DNA from: Plasmodium brasilianum
Lineage: Eukaryota; Apicomplexa; Aconoidasida; Haemosporida; Plasmodiidae
Reading direction: 5' to 3'
Length of the DNA stretch: 64,000 nucleotides
NCBI RefSeq assembly: GCF_023973825.1
Contig: NC_090127.1
Coordinates: 2,779,501 to 2,843,500, forward strand
Shown here: positions 1-11,677 of the stretch, piece after piece
Numbering within the stretch: the first letter of the stretch is position 1
Layout: each line of letters opens with the position of its first letter
Notes under the pieces: model-generated
Told to the model about the DNA's origin: nothing
What the model saw: only the letters and a program-made list of their open reading frames with translations
The model's database searches: none
Program-made: the position numbers and the translations under genes

Positions 1-1516
1 GATTTATTCTAAGAATTATTTTTAAGCAAAAATAAAATATATATAATAAAAAATGTAAAACTAATTAAAAAAAGGACAAAAAAAAAAAAAAAAAATTATA
101 TATATAAATTAGAAACTTCAATATTATTTATTAATCCTTAAAAGGGATGTAAAAAAAAAAATATATCAATAATTAAAGATATATGTAAAATACGCAGTTG
201 ATGGCAAAAATACATATATGTATAAACATATATATATATATATATATATCTGTAAGGCGAAATGTAGAAAAAAATGTATAACTATTCATCTATAAAAAAT
301 TGCACCATGTAAGGAAAAACAAAAAATTATGAAATAATAAATTATTATAGTATTGTTCGAGGAATTCTAAATGCTTTTTATTTTGGGTTTGTTTAGCAAA
401 AATAACATATATGGAAATTTTTACTGTACCAAAAAAAAAAAAAAAAAAATTATATTCATGTAGTAAATACATACATAGATAAAAATATATATGTATACAT
501 GAAGGATATTATTCTGTGGTAGAATAACTGTAGAAATGTCGTAACGCAATAAATATAAAAGCTATTTTTCAACTGATCTTTGTAAAAAAATAAACATACA
601 TTTAGTCATGAAATTCCTTTACATCTTAATTTTTTTTCCTTCTATTTGTTCTATTCTTTTTTTTTTTTTTAGCATTCTCTTTTCATATATATATTATATA
701 TACATATATATACACATATGTATATATATAACCTCATTTATTTATAGTACAAAAAGGTTAAAATATTTAACGTTAAAATGTATATAAAAAAAAAAAAAAA
801 AAAAAAGCTCTCATGCAATTTTTAAATGTATATAGTGATTTTCATAATTTTAAACGTGAGGAAAATTTACATATTTCTGCATAGATATCCTGGGTTTTAC
901 ATAAAGCCAAAATGTGTAGTATTTTTTTGAATATATATTTAAAGAGTAACATATATAAATATATATGTATATACATACATACATACATAAATAAATACAT
1001 ACACACATACATAAATAAATACATACACACATACGTATACAGATACGTACCCACATAAATCCATATATATACATATATGTCTGTATTCCTCATAAAATTT
1101 TGCACATGTATGTGTATATATACATACATATAAACGTAGAATGTATTATAAGGGGAACTTAAGTGCTAAATAGAAGATGTACATCTTTTATATAATAGGA
1201 AATGTAATATTATCGTTTATTAGTTACATTACTTTATAATAAAAAAGTTATGATATAAAAATTAAAACATTAAAAAATAAAACTATTGATAAAGGAAGTG
1301 TGCATATATGAACATACATATATATATACATGTACATATAAACATACATATATATACTCGTCCTGGCTCTGATGGTAACTAAAAATATGTTAAAGAATTA
1401 TAAACTGCATTTACTACATATGAAATATTTCTATATATATTTTAGATCCTCAATTATATATAATACAAAATTTTACTTAAGCGAAATTCCTTAAGTAATA
1501 GTTGTGGTGTGTTATA

Positions 1517-1563
<47 letters not shown>

Positions 1564-4500
1564 GAAAATAACATGGGTTATAAAATACACGCACACACTA
1601 TTAACTTGTGTAACATTACAAGTATAATAATTATTTGACAAAAAATTAAAATCATGGAACATGAAATTCTTTACTCTGATATTAATGGATATAGATTTAA
1701 AAGTGCGAAAATATATAAAGCTCGAAACAATACAGTGTTTAAATTTATGAGTAAAAAAATAATGCCCATGCTTAAAATATCAAATGGTTAAATTCATACA
1801 TCTACAGTAAGAAATGAAAAATAATATAACATTAATCCTATAAAAAAATAAAATAGAATAAAAATAATAAAACATTACATAATGCTTTATTATTAAGTAT
1901 ATGTAAAATGGAAATTAAAACAAACGACAATTATGTAATATATACATGCTTATTTTTTGTTAATGGAAAAATGTAAAAAAATTATATTTTCTTATTTTAT
2001 TTTATTATATTATTCATACATAGAAAAAAAAAAAAAATATATATATATATATATATACATAAAAATGTAAATGTGGGTAAAAAAACTGTTGTAAATAAAA
2101 TTGTTCGAGTTTTCATGTATATATTGATATATAATAAAAAGTAAAATACTGTAAAAAAAAAAAGAAAAAAATTAATGTAATGAAAAAAAAAAAAAATAAA
2201 TAAATAAATATAAAAATACAAAAAAAAAAAAAAAAATGAAAATAAAAAAATAAAATAAAATATTAATCAATTTATTAGTAATTTTTTTTTTCAAATAAAA
2301 AATGACATCAACTCAAGCATATTGTTATAAAAATATGTGGATAAAATAAAATTATTATGAACAGAAATACATATATTTATATATATTTTTTTTAGAGCTA
2401 TTCCTTTGCATTTTAAAATTTTAATGATCAGAAGTACAGTTACGTTTATGTATTGTTAGTTATGGAAAAAAAAAAAAAGTACACCAGCATAGCAAATGTA
2501 TTCTTTTTTTAACAAGTAGCTAGCATATCGTTCTTAAATAACACAGTCAAAAAAATATGTATATAACAGAAAATATAAAATTTCTGAACTGTTCATAATA
2601 AAAAAACGTCACAAAAATGTGTCATAGGTAGCTATTTGGCAATATGACACAAGTGCATTTTGCTACGTTCCTTTTTTTGTGTGCACTTATATTTATTTAT
2701 AAATAAATATTATATATATATATATATATACATATATATACATACATATATATATAAATTTGTGTACGATTTCATACAAGAGTATGCTTTTCATGTGAAC
2801 ATTTTTTTTTTTTTAATAGTAAAAAAAAAAATATTTTAGTGTAATAAACCCTAAAATTTGACCCAAAAAATTAGAAATTTCCTTGTATGAAGGTATTGTA
2901 CCTATTTAAGAGTCACACCATGTATTTTTACGTCCTACATGCACATAAGCACACATATATAAAAAATAATATTAATTATCAAATAGTACAGCGTGAGTTA
3001 AAAATAAAACTAAGTACAAAAAAAAAAAAAAATAATAATTTTAATTATTTAAATTCATAATTAACCTTAATTTAGGTATTGTTAAAATATGAATGAAAAA
3101 AAAATTAAATATGCAAAAGTGAAAATTAAGCTATTATAAAAGTAAAAAAAAAAAAAAAAAAATTGGTTATATATATTAATATCTCATGATTATATTAAGA
3201 AATTGCAATCCGTGTTTTTAAGACTTTTTTTTTTCTTGCATTATACGATTTGGTCATAGCAAAGGACTATAAAAATGTGACGCTGTTTATTGCACATTTT
3301 TATAATATAAAAGTATACATAATATATATGTGTACACGAAATTATGTACTTAACTACGTACAAAATTATACTTGACAAAAAATGTATACACAAAGAATAC
3401 AGTTTTTTATTTAGATATAACAAGATTACAATTGAAATTAAATGAATTTTTATAAAAAGGAAGTTCATTTTGCAAGACAAAAATTGTAAGCTCCAAAAAA
3501 TGCGAAAAAGTTGTTGCATGCGGATAAGTATAACAATTTAAGAGCTTATTTTTTTTTTTTTTCTTTCGGCACCTTTTATTTATTTTTGTAAAATTATGGA
3601 AGCTAATAAAAAATTATTAAATATGTCTTTTTTTTATTACTTCTTTATGTGTATTATGAAAACTATTCCAGAAATATAATATTTTTAAAAATAAAATTTT
3701 TATATGCTGTACTATTATTATAATAATTTATTAAAACTGTAGAGAATTACGCTTTTATTATTTGTAAGTACATTTTCAGAACTTCTGTACTTAGAAATAT
3801 ATTTATTTTATATTTAACAGAAGTAGCAATGGTTTACAACTTACATTTTTGTAATGTTATTTTATCAGAAATCACTGCTCCGTAATTAGGAAAATAATTT
3901 AATTTTGGAAAAAAATCAAGATTATTTATATTTAAAATTTCAATAATATTTTTATTAATATAGATAAAATATACATTTGTTATTCTTAATAACAAATACA
4001 TTTTATTTAATGAAAACATCAAAAATAAAAAGCAAAAATACAGTTTGTTTAAAATGAGCTTACTTTTTGTTCATAAATAATGTAATAAAATGTTGTGTCA
4101 TTATCTTATATGTTAATCGTAAAATTAGTATTTCAAATGTTTTGTAGGGAATTCACGAACAATAACTAAACAAACATAGTAATACAAATTATTATGTAAA
4201 AAACATATAGATATGTAACAAATATCTCAAAAATATAAAAATAAAAAAAGGTTTGTGTAACTTTGATTTTTAACAATATGATACATATATTAATTAATCT
4301 CATTTATATTCGAGCATAAAAAATTTTGTTAAATTACTGTTTTTTAATAGTAATAATGAAAAAATATTTAAAATTAATTTTTTGTTCATTTGAAATATGG
4401 AAAATTATATACAATCACAAATTATTGCAAGGAAACCCTTATTTTTATAAAACGCAGAAATTATTATAAGTATACATTAATTCTCTTTCCAAACGTGTAT

Positions 4501-4753
4501 CGCAATTAAAGCTTTACGCACGTGCACGGACATATACATGCATATGCTCAGACATACATATACGAATATACGCATATATAATTATTTGCGCTTTACTGTA
4601 TTAACAAAAACATACTATAATTATTAAAATATTTAATTGCAAATAAATTTCTTCAACCTTGCATAACTTTAAAAAAAAAAAAAAAAAAGTACGACTTAAC
4701 GTGACTTAAAAAGGACGTAAATGATAAATATATTCTCACTGAATTATGATTAT
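1..4753. other. ORF-poor AT-rich region
   Basis: No open reading frame here exceeds about 95 codons, and the longest ones translate to microsatellite peptides (Tyr/Ile/His/Cys-rich). The stretch holds many A or T homopolymers, (AT)n runs near 230-250, 1521-1560, 2037-2056 and 2710-2730, and imperfect ACAT/ATAC arrays near 970-1060. A 62-codon minus-strand frame at 3834-4022 starts with ATG but has no recognisable similarity. I see no tRNA, rRNA or splice-supported exon. It is probably intergenic or the untranslated flank of a gene outside the window. Confidence 0.6.
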
Positions 4754-6136
4754 TCACATGTGAAATATGGATGGAGTTGCTAACGGTTCATTAAAAAACA
4801 AATCAAAACAATTATCTTCCTTCATTGGTGGTGTTCCATTAAATAAATTATTAAATTCTTCCGAGTCCTTTCCCTTATGAGAAGATTTAATTCCTTCCAC
4901 GTTAATTTTAGACGTATTTGCCTGAATATTATCAACAGTATTTTCGTTTCCGTTATTATTATTATTATTATTATTATCATTTTGTTCAAAATTCATTAAA
5001 GTATTATCTTGATTATTTATATATTCATTAGAGCATTCATCTATATGCATTTGATTTGTTTTATTTAAAATATTATTATTGGTGTCCTCATTTTGTTTGT
5101 TAATTTTATTATATGATATAAAATTATCAAAATTGTTTGATATACTGCATTCATATATTTCTTTTTTATTATTTTTATCATGTTTATTTTCTATTAATAC
5201 ATTTTGGAAAATTTTTTTAATATTTTCAAACTTATTTTTTCCAAATACTAAAGCATTTTTTCCATCTCCTAGAGATAATTCATTACTATTGAATAATATA
5301 TCATCGGTTACTTTTCTTGAGGTAACATTAATAAGCATGTCTATTTCTTCAGTTTTTTTTTCTTTATCTCTATTTTCACATTTGGTAAAAATTATTTCGT
5401 TACGATTTTTGCATTCAGAGTTTTTTTTTATTTCGTTTTTAGGATTACTGTTACATTTCTTATAATAATTACAAGTTTTTTCATATTCAAAATTATATGT
5501 TTTTTTTTGTTTTTTTGTATTTCTATCATCTAATTGTTCTTTATTCAAATTTTTTGTTTTTATAAATGTTCCCCTTGCATCATCATTCGAATGCGGTATT
5601 CTTTTCAAGCTTAAGTACTTTTTTCCTTTTGATAGCTCTTTACTGTTTTGGCTCAATTCTTTAAGTCTCTGAAGAGATAATAAATCATTGTTTTCTTGAA
5701 TTTCCTGTTTAATTTTAAATTCAAGAGAATTCAATGAATCAAGGAAATTATCATTAATTGTTGTACAGTTTTTTTCATCATTTTTTCCTTCAAATTTATT
5801 CTTTTTTAAACAAGTTGAGACTTTATTATCAATGGAATTATAAAAAAGATTATTGGATTGTGTGTTAAATTTATTGAAAATTGTGTAATTTTCTTGGATA
5901 TCTAATGCTTTTTCTTGACTAATTAAATAGTTATCCAGTTTTCTCATTTTTTCTTCTTTATAGCTTTTACTTCTTTTCTTTTCACCATTTTTAAATATAT
6001 ATTTTGTTTTTTTCATCTTTTTTTTTTTATTAATGGTTTTTACTGTCTTTGGATTTAAACGTTCTAATATGGTCTCTTTATACTTTTCAGCGAAATTTCG
6101 GATAAATGAAATTCCCTGCTCCAATTTCTTCTCCAT
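4754..6136 (-). CDS. Conserved Plasmodium-type protein, unknown function
   Basis: A 460-residue single-exon frame begins with ATG. I do not recognise a family. The N-terminal 70 residues are strongly basic (KKKKMKK, EKKRSKSYKEEK), which would fit nuclear or nucleolar localisation, but that is inference. The middle is Lys/Asn/Glu-rich with no hydrophobic segment or signal peptide. A poly-Asn run lies near the C terminus, followed by a short, more complex tail (TPPMKEDNCFDLFFNEPLATP) that looks like the conserved part. It is divergently oriented to the SAM carrier at 7485, with a repeat-rich spacer between them. Codon pattern and lack of stops over 1.4 kb make it a real gene; function is open. 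Confidence 0.8.
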   Translation of the reverse strand: MEKKLEQGISFIRNFAEKYKETILERLNPKTVKTINKKKKMKKTKYIFKNGEKKRSKSYKEEKMRKLDNYLISQEKALDIQENYTIFNKFNTQSNNLFYNSIDNKVSTCLKKNKFEGKNDEKNCTTINDNFLDSLNSLEFKIKQEIQENNDLLSLQRLKELSQNSKELSKGKKYLSLKRIPHSNDDARGTFIKTKNLNKEQLDDRNTKKQKKTYNFEYEKTCNYYKKCNSNPKNEIKKNSECKNRNEIIFTKCENRDKEKKTEEIDMLINVTSRKVTDDILFNSNELSLGDGKNALVFGKNKFENIKKIFQNVLIENKHDKNNKKEIYECSISNNFDNFISYNKINKQNEDTNNNILNKTNQMHIDECSNEYINNQDNTLMNFEQNDNNNNNNNNGNENTVDNIQANTSKINVEGIKSSHKGKDSEEFNNLFNGTPPMKEDNCFDLFFNEPLATPSIFHM

Positions 6137-6237
6137 TTTTTTACATAAAATTTCATTAAACTCACAGCTTCTTATAACGTTTAGTTATTTGACAGGTTAT
6201 ATAATGTGTTGTGTTTTATTTTCGTTGTAATACTTTG

Positions 6238-6402
6238 CTCATTTGCTTATTTGTTTATATGCATATTTGTTTATTTGTTTATATGCTTATTTGTTTATAT
6301 GCTTATTTGTTTATATGCTTATTTGTTTATATGCTTATTTGTTTATATGCTTATTTGTTTATGTGTTTGTTTGTTTATATGCTTAAAGGTTTATTTTGCT
6401 TA
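6238..6402. repeat. 16-bp minisatellite
   Basis: About ten tandem copies of gtttatatgcttattt with one-base variants. Both strands stay open as low-complexity Leu/Phe/Cys peptides, so the open frames are not evidence of coding. It lies about 100 bp upstream of the ATG of the unknown gene at 6136. Confidence 0.9.
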
Positions 6403-6504
6403 TTTGTTTGTTCATTTATTTAATTATATTATTTTGTTTTATTTTGTTTTTATTTTTTTTTTTTCCACGCAAAATATACTTTGCCATTTACAATCAAATG
6501 GTAT

Positions 6505-6651
6505 AAATTTAAATTTAAATTTAAATTAATATTAAAATTAAAATTAAAATTAAAATTAAAATTAATATTAAAATTAAAATTAAAATTAAAATTAATATTA
6601 AAATTAAAATTAAAATTAAAATTAATATTAAAATTAAAATTAAAATTAAAA

Positions 6652-6698
<47 letters not shown>

Positions 6699-6699
6699 C
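6505..6699. repeat. TTAAAA hexamer array and poly-T
   Basis: Tandem ttaaaa/aaatta hexamers are interrupted at regular intervals by an aatatt motif, giving a higher-order period of roughly 36-42 bp. The array ends in about 42 consecutive T residues at 6657-6698. Confidence 0.9.
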
Positions 6700-7484
6700 T
6701 AATTTTCGATTCCTATTTTTTTTTTTTTAAATAGCAAGTTTTTTAATGAGTATTTAAACATGTTTTACCCTTGAATATTTCTTTTTAAAATAATATTCTT
6801 ACACACCCTTCAAAAGAATCAGTTAATCACATTTTTTAAAATTATTTTTTAAGTGTTAATGTTTATAACAAATGAGAAACATTCAATTTGAGGAAGTTAC
6901 ACGTAAAACATTCGTCACAAAAAAAAAAAAAAAAAAAAAAAAAAATCGTAATGAAACATTTTTTTTTTAAATAATTAACGACAGAAAAAAAGCAATTAAA
7001 AGTGTAGAAAAATAAACTTTGAACACAGGATTTTTTATTTTTTGTATTAGTCGAGATTTCTATTCTCTTTGAAATAAATCGATACAACAGAATGAGCGAT
7101 GTGGGTTAAGAATGCATGATGAGAATGAATGTTAAGAGAGTAATATTAAAAGGTGTAAATCTTTTTTATTCGAAAAGAAAAAGAAATTATAATTTCATTC
7201 TTTTTTATCAGTAAGAGCATTTTTAACATTACTATAAAAAACAATAATAAAAAAAAGGATAAAATATTAAATATACTCTGAGTACTGTAAAATGCAATTT
7301 TAGCATACTTATTCATGTGTACAACGCTTATTTTATATTTATTACAAGATAAAATCGTATATTTTTAAGTACATAAGTTTCTAAGAACGATAAAATAAAT
7401 TTAATCTTTTTTTTTTTTTTTTTTTTGCCTTTTCGGTTGAATGAAATTCTATTTTCTGTCTTTTTCTTTTTCTAGTAAAATCTA

Positions 7485-9404
7485 ATGGAGCAACATTTAC
7501 GTAAATCCAAAAATGATAATCATTATAAAAAATATTATTTATTTTACCTTCTGCTAGCTATTTTAATATGTTATCATTTTTTTTTTTTTTTTTTATCATT
7601 ATCCCATAACTTTAATAGATAATTTAATAACTGGAGCTATATCTGGTGTTATTGTTGATATGGTGTTATATCCAATTGATAACTTAAAAACAAAAGTTCA
7701 GGCCAAATTACCCTTTACAATTTTTGAAACAAAAAATTTGTATAATGGGATTTTACCAACTCTAATAGGTACTGCCCCTGCTAGCGCATTTTTTTATTGT
7801 TTTTATGAACTGTCCAAAAAATTATTAACAGGTAATAACTTTTTTTTTTGTTTTTTTTTCCCTGTATAATTTTGACACAGTAATAATTATGTATGCATAC
7901 AAAAAAATGTCCAAGTTCATAATAATGTATAATTTGTATACTATGAAGATAAAAAAGGGCAAAATATAAAACATCATGATATTGCTCTGAACTGATATTA
8001 TTAAAATAACTATAATGAACACAAATTGCAATATATATGTTATCACCATATATTTTTAATCCTCTCCCTTAGTATTAATAAAAATTAAACATTATGACAA
8101 TGAAATATGATAATGCAGAAATTGTAATTAAAGAATTTATTTATAAGATGATAACTTTTTATGCTTTATATAATAAATAAAAATGAAAATATACAGAATA
8201 TTACATTTTAAGGCAATTTATTATTAAATGAATAAATATGTTTTTTGTTTATAGAAAAGAATGAAAATATTAGCAAAAGTAAATTGTATTTAATTTCAAC
8301 AACAATAGCGGAAATTGCATCTTGTGCAGTAAGGTAGATGGAATGAAAAAAAAAAAAAAAAAAAAAAGTTGGTGTCTTAGTATAATTGTAAACAAGAACT
8401 ATTCTTACTTAATAGGCTACCATTTGAGATAGTGAAACAGAAAATGCAAATTTCTACTAATAGATCTATGATAAATACAATATATGATATTTCAAAAACG
8501 GAAGGATTGTTTAAATTTTTGTTTAAAAGTTATTTAATTATGATAGTAAGAGAAATTCCCTTCGACTATATTCAATACTTTCTGTGGGAAACATTTAAGG
8601 AGAAGGCAAAAAAAGGTAGTCAAAAAGAGAAAGACGCAAGAAGAGAAAAACTAAAAAAGTGAAAAACTAAAAAAGTGAAAAACTAAAAAAATGAAAAACT
8701 AAAAAAGTGAAAAACTAAAAAAATGAAAAACTAGAAAAATGAAAAACTAGAAAAATGAAAAACTAGAATATTGAAAAACTAAAAAAATGAAAAGTGAATA
8801 ATGAAAAAATGAAAAATACAAAAAATAAAAATATATCAATTTATTTTACTTCCTAAAGACTTTAGCAATATTTCTGAAAAGTACCCCACTATAACGTCTT
8901 CCGTGTGTGGCGGAATGGCAGGTTAGAAAACAAAAAAAAAAAAAAAGACCATATGACAAAACTCCATATGTGCATTGAAATTTATTTAACATTTTTATTG
9001 CCGCACGTATTTTTGAAAAGGATACGAAACATGATTAATAAGAGATATTTATCTATGTATGTACGCAGGAGGAATATCTGGATTTTTAACTACTCCCATT
9101 GATGTTATAAAAACGAGGCAGATAATATTTGTATAAAAAACAAATGTGTTTTATTAAACTATATTATATATTTACTTCACATTTTTTTATTGTGATGTTA
9201 AGTTACATATTTTATATTATTTTCTAAATTAAAAAAAAAAAAAATTAGGGGAAGAACTATGGAGAGACTATTAAAGATATAGCGAAGGACGGATATCTAT
9301 CATTTTATAAAGGGTGCTATTTTAGATCCTGTTATTTATTTTTTGGCGGTTTTATATTTTTTGGGGCCCTAAGATTTTTTTCTTTCAGAGAAGACAAGGG
9401 TTGA
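7485..9404 (+). CDS. SAMC: Mitochondrial S-adenosylmethionine carrier (SLC25A26/SAM5 type)
   Basis: I reconstruct seven exons: 7485-7500, 7619-7831, 8255-8333, 8416-8615, 8859-8921, 9069-9130, 9249-9404. All junctions are GT..AG, phases agree, and the product is 262 residues, normal for this family. Three carrier signatures PxD/ExxK appear in order: YPIDNLKTK, LPFEIVKQK and TPIDVIKTR. Flanking residues match the SAM carrier subfamily: EIASCAVRLPFEIVKQKMQ, VREIPFDYIQYFLWE and YKGC..R....GG..FFGA. SAM carriers sit in the inner mitochondrial membrane and exchange cytosolic S-adenosylmethionine for S-adenosylhomocysteine for organellar methylation. The first exon encodes only MEQHL plus one base. 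The least certain border is the 8615/8859 pair, where a 16-bp repeat follows an in-frame stop; the alternative is an acceptor at 8865. Confidence 0.85.
8655..8800. repeat. 16-bp minisatellite in SAM carrier intron
   Basis: About eight copies of tgaaaaactaaaaaag with single-base changes, inside the inferred intron 8616-8858 of the carrier. Each unit contains TGA, so reading through exon 4 without splicing stops the protein before the third carrier repeat. Confidence 0.85.
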
Positions 9405-10345
9405 GTTATGTTCTAATATATTTCTTTTCATTTTGATCATTGCCACTGTTCCTATATTGGTGCGACATGTTATACATATATATATATGTATATTATGTAT
9501 ATATATACATATGTATATGTGTATATATATTTCAGTTTTTAAAAAATTGTACAAAGATTCCTTAATGTGCGCATATCATTCAGGTATTTGGTTTTGCTTT
9601 TATTTTTATGAAAATACAATTTCTCTATCTAAGCTTTTTCCTTTTTTTCTGGTCATACGATACCGCGCATTTAAATTATGAGCGATATTTTATGTACCCT
9701 CTATTTTATGTATATATGTATACGTATATATAAATAAACGTATAGGATTTCAATTTTTCTTTGATATATGTAACAGGTACATTTTATGTTGTATCGTTTT
9801 TGTTGCTCATATTTATTTTTTTATTTTATTTTTTTTATTGATGAGTCTTTAATATAACATTTAAAGAAAAAATATATTTGGGGTATTATTTAAAATTTTT
9901 ATTAATATTTTATTTTTAGTTGTATATAATATTATAAATGGTTGTGTAAATTTCAAAGGTACAGTCATACTTGAAAATAGTTTATTGTACTTCGTAAAAA
10001 TATGGATGATTACTTTCTCAAGTTCAACTAAAAAAATGAGGAAATGTGATACAGGAATTTCAGTTTTTATCTTCATTTTATTATTCCATTTACTCACAAA
10101 ATTTCTTATTTTATACATAATTAAAATGTGTAGTTGTTTTAATACTTTTAATATTTGATTTGTTCTACAGTTTGGTTTACTGATTTTTTTTTTTTTTATA
10201 ATTGTCATTTGCTTCATACATGTTATATCATTTTAAAACTTATACTAAAATATATAATTCGAAAGAAAATAAAAAAAAAAAAAAAAAATTTATAAAATAT
10301 CAATAATGTAATCATAAGAAAAATTACCTAACGTGTAGTCTTTCA
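9405..10345. other. Intergenic region
   Basis: Contains ATATATGT microsatellite at 9475-9530 and 9705-9740. A 118-codon minus-strand frame (9861-10217) overlaps a 77-codon plus-strand open segment over the same bases, so neither is supported by openness alone. No recognisable protein. Confidence 0.5.
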
Positions 10346-10644
10346 ATGAGGGTGGTTCAGAAGATATATTTTAGCTGTTATGAACATTTATTTTATTATT
10401 ATTTTTACTTTATGAGTATATAAACATATAATTATATAACTATATATAAATGTGTTTAGGCCTAATAATTTTTGCATAAAATTTTTAAAACACAGAAATA
10501 GTGGCATTTAAAGAAAAAAAAAAAGTACACATTAAAAAAAAAATTGACTTTTCCATTGTCCCACCGGATCAAAGTATTTTAAAGATGATTCTTCATATTT
10601 TAGGATTTGTTATTTATCCTCTAAAGAGGTCAAGCAAAAAATAA
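10346..10644 (+). CDS. Possible two-exon 72-residue microprotein
   Basis: Exons 10346-10415 and 10496-10644 join at a GTATAT donor and an ACAG acceptor in matching phase to give 72 residues. The second exon is much less repetitive than its surroundings and encodes a basic stretch (FKEKKKVHIKKKIDFS), then VPPDQSILKMILHILGFVIY and a basic end (PLKRSSKK). One hydrophobic segment near the C terminus and a Lys-rich tail suggest a small membrane protein, perhaps mitochondrial or ER; this is inference. The N-terminal exon is Tyr/Phe-rich and less certain. I do not recognise a family. Confidence 0.45.
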
Positions 10645-11677
10645 AAATAGAACCTTACAAAATATTATAATTTAGATTTTTTTTTTTTCATGTAATGATA
10701 ACAATTTTAACTACCTATGCATACCCACGTATAATAAGAATGTACATAAGTAGGCAATAAGGTATTTACCCATGTATATAAATGTATACATATATATATA
10801 TGATATATATGAATTTACAATGAGGCTATCTGCACTGTTTCGTAAATTATGAACGAAACAGGAAATTAAGTTTGAGCGCTTTCATATCGAAAGAAAAGAA
10901 AAAAAAATAAAATAAAAAAAAGAGGAGTACGGGACTACTATATATATATAATAAACGGAAAAGAAAAACAAAAAAAAAAAGGAAACAGAGGCTTGTAAAT
11001 TTAATACTAAAAACAATCTTTTTCCTTTTAATATTTTATCCTTTTATGCTCTTATCCTTTTTTGTACATTGATATAATAAGATATCTAAAAATAACAAGG
11101 TGTTAAAAAGCTATTACTCATTTGGGGAATATACTGACTGATATTAAGTTAATCACTTAAGTTTACACAAAACATGATTATTTTTATAGAGAAAATAAAT
11201 AATAATGTAGACATTAATATATTGAAAGGAAAAAAAAAAAAAATTTAAAAGTTATTGTACATTATGTATACAGTAATATGCAATAACGCATATATGTATG
11301 AATTATACATATATATATAATATGTATGTTTGAGTGAGAGAACACACTAATAATTTATTGAAGCCCCCATTTAAATAATATTATGCTTCATTTACAATGT
11401 AATGCTTGTAATTTAATTTCATATAAGGGGTGAGTAATACTATAAATCTCTTTAATAAGTTTTTTTAGATGCCATTCTTCTTTTTTTTTTTTTTCTTATT
11501 TTTTTCTATTTATTTAGAATAATTTCGAAAATAATTAATTTTAGCTGATATTTCAGAAGTAAAGTACTTTTATGAGTACCAAAATAGTACGCTTCTTTTT
11601 TTTTTTTAGTAATTTGCATTTTTGCGAATTTGAATTTTAAGGATAAAATTACAAGTATACAGTTAGGGTTTAACATA
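10645..11677. other. Intergenic region upstream of RFC4
   Basis: AT-rich DNA with ATATAT runs near 10790, 10940 and 11300 and several A/T homopolymers. No ORF or RNA gene is evident. It should hold the RFC4 promoter, but no specific element can be supported. Confidence 0.6.

Larger units (their letters stand above)
6137..7484. other. Divergent intergenic region
   Basis: This is the shared 5' flank between the unknown minus-strand gene (start 6136) and the SAM carrier (start 7485). It holds two tandem arrays and a long poly-T, listed separately, plus an A-run near 6921-6945. Short frames in it are repeat translations. No gene or RNA is visible. Confidence 0.7.

Noticed and set aside
2843..2865. 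Telomere-like AACCCTAAA motif
   Set aside because: Single copy; Plasmodium telomeres are long GGGTTYA arrays. Chance match.
9861..10217. 118-codon minus-strand ORF
   Set aside because: The opposite strand is also open for 77 codons over the same bases and no family match is visible, so I did not call it.
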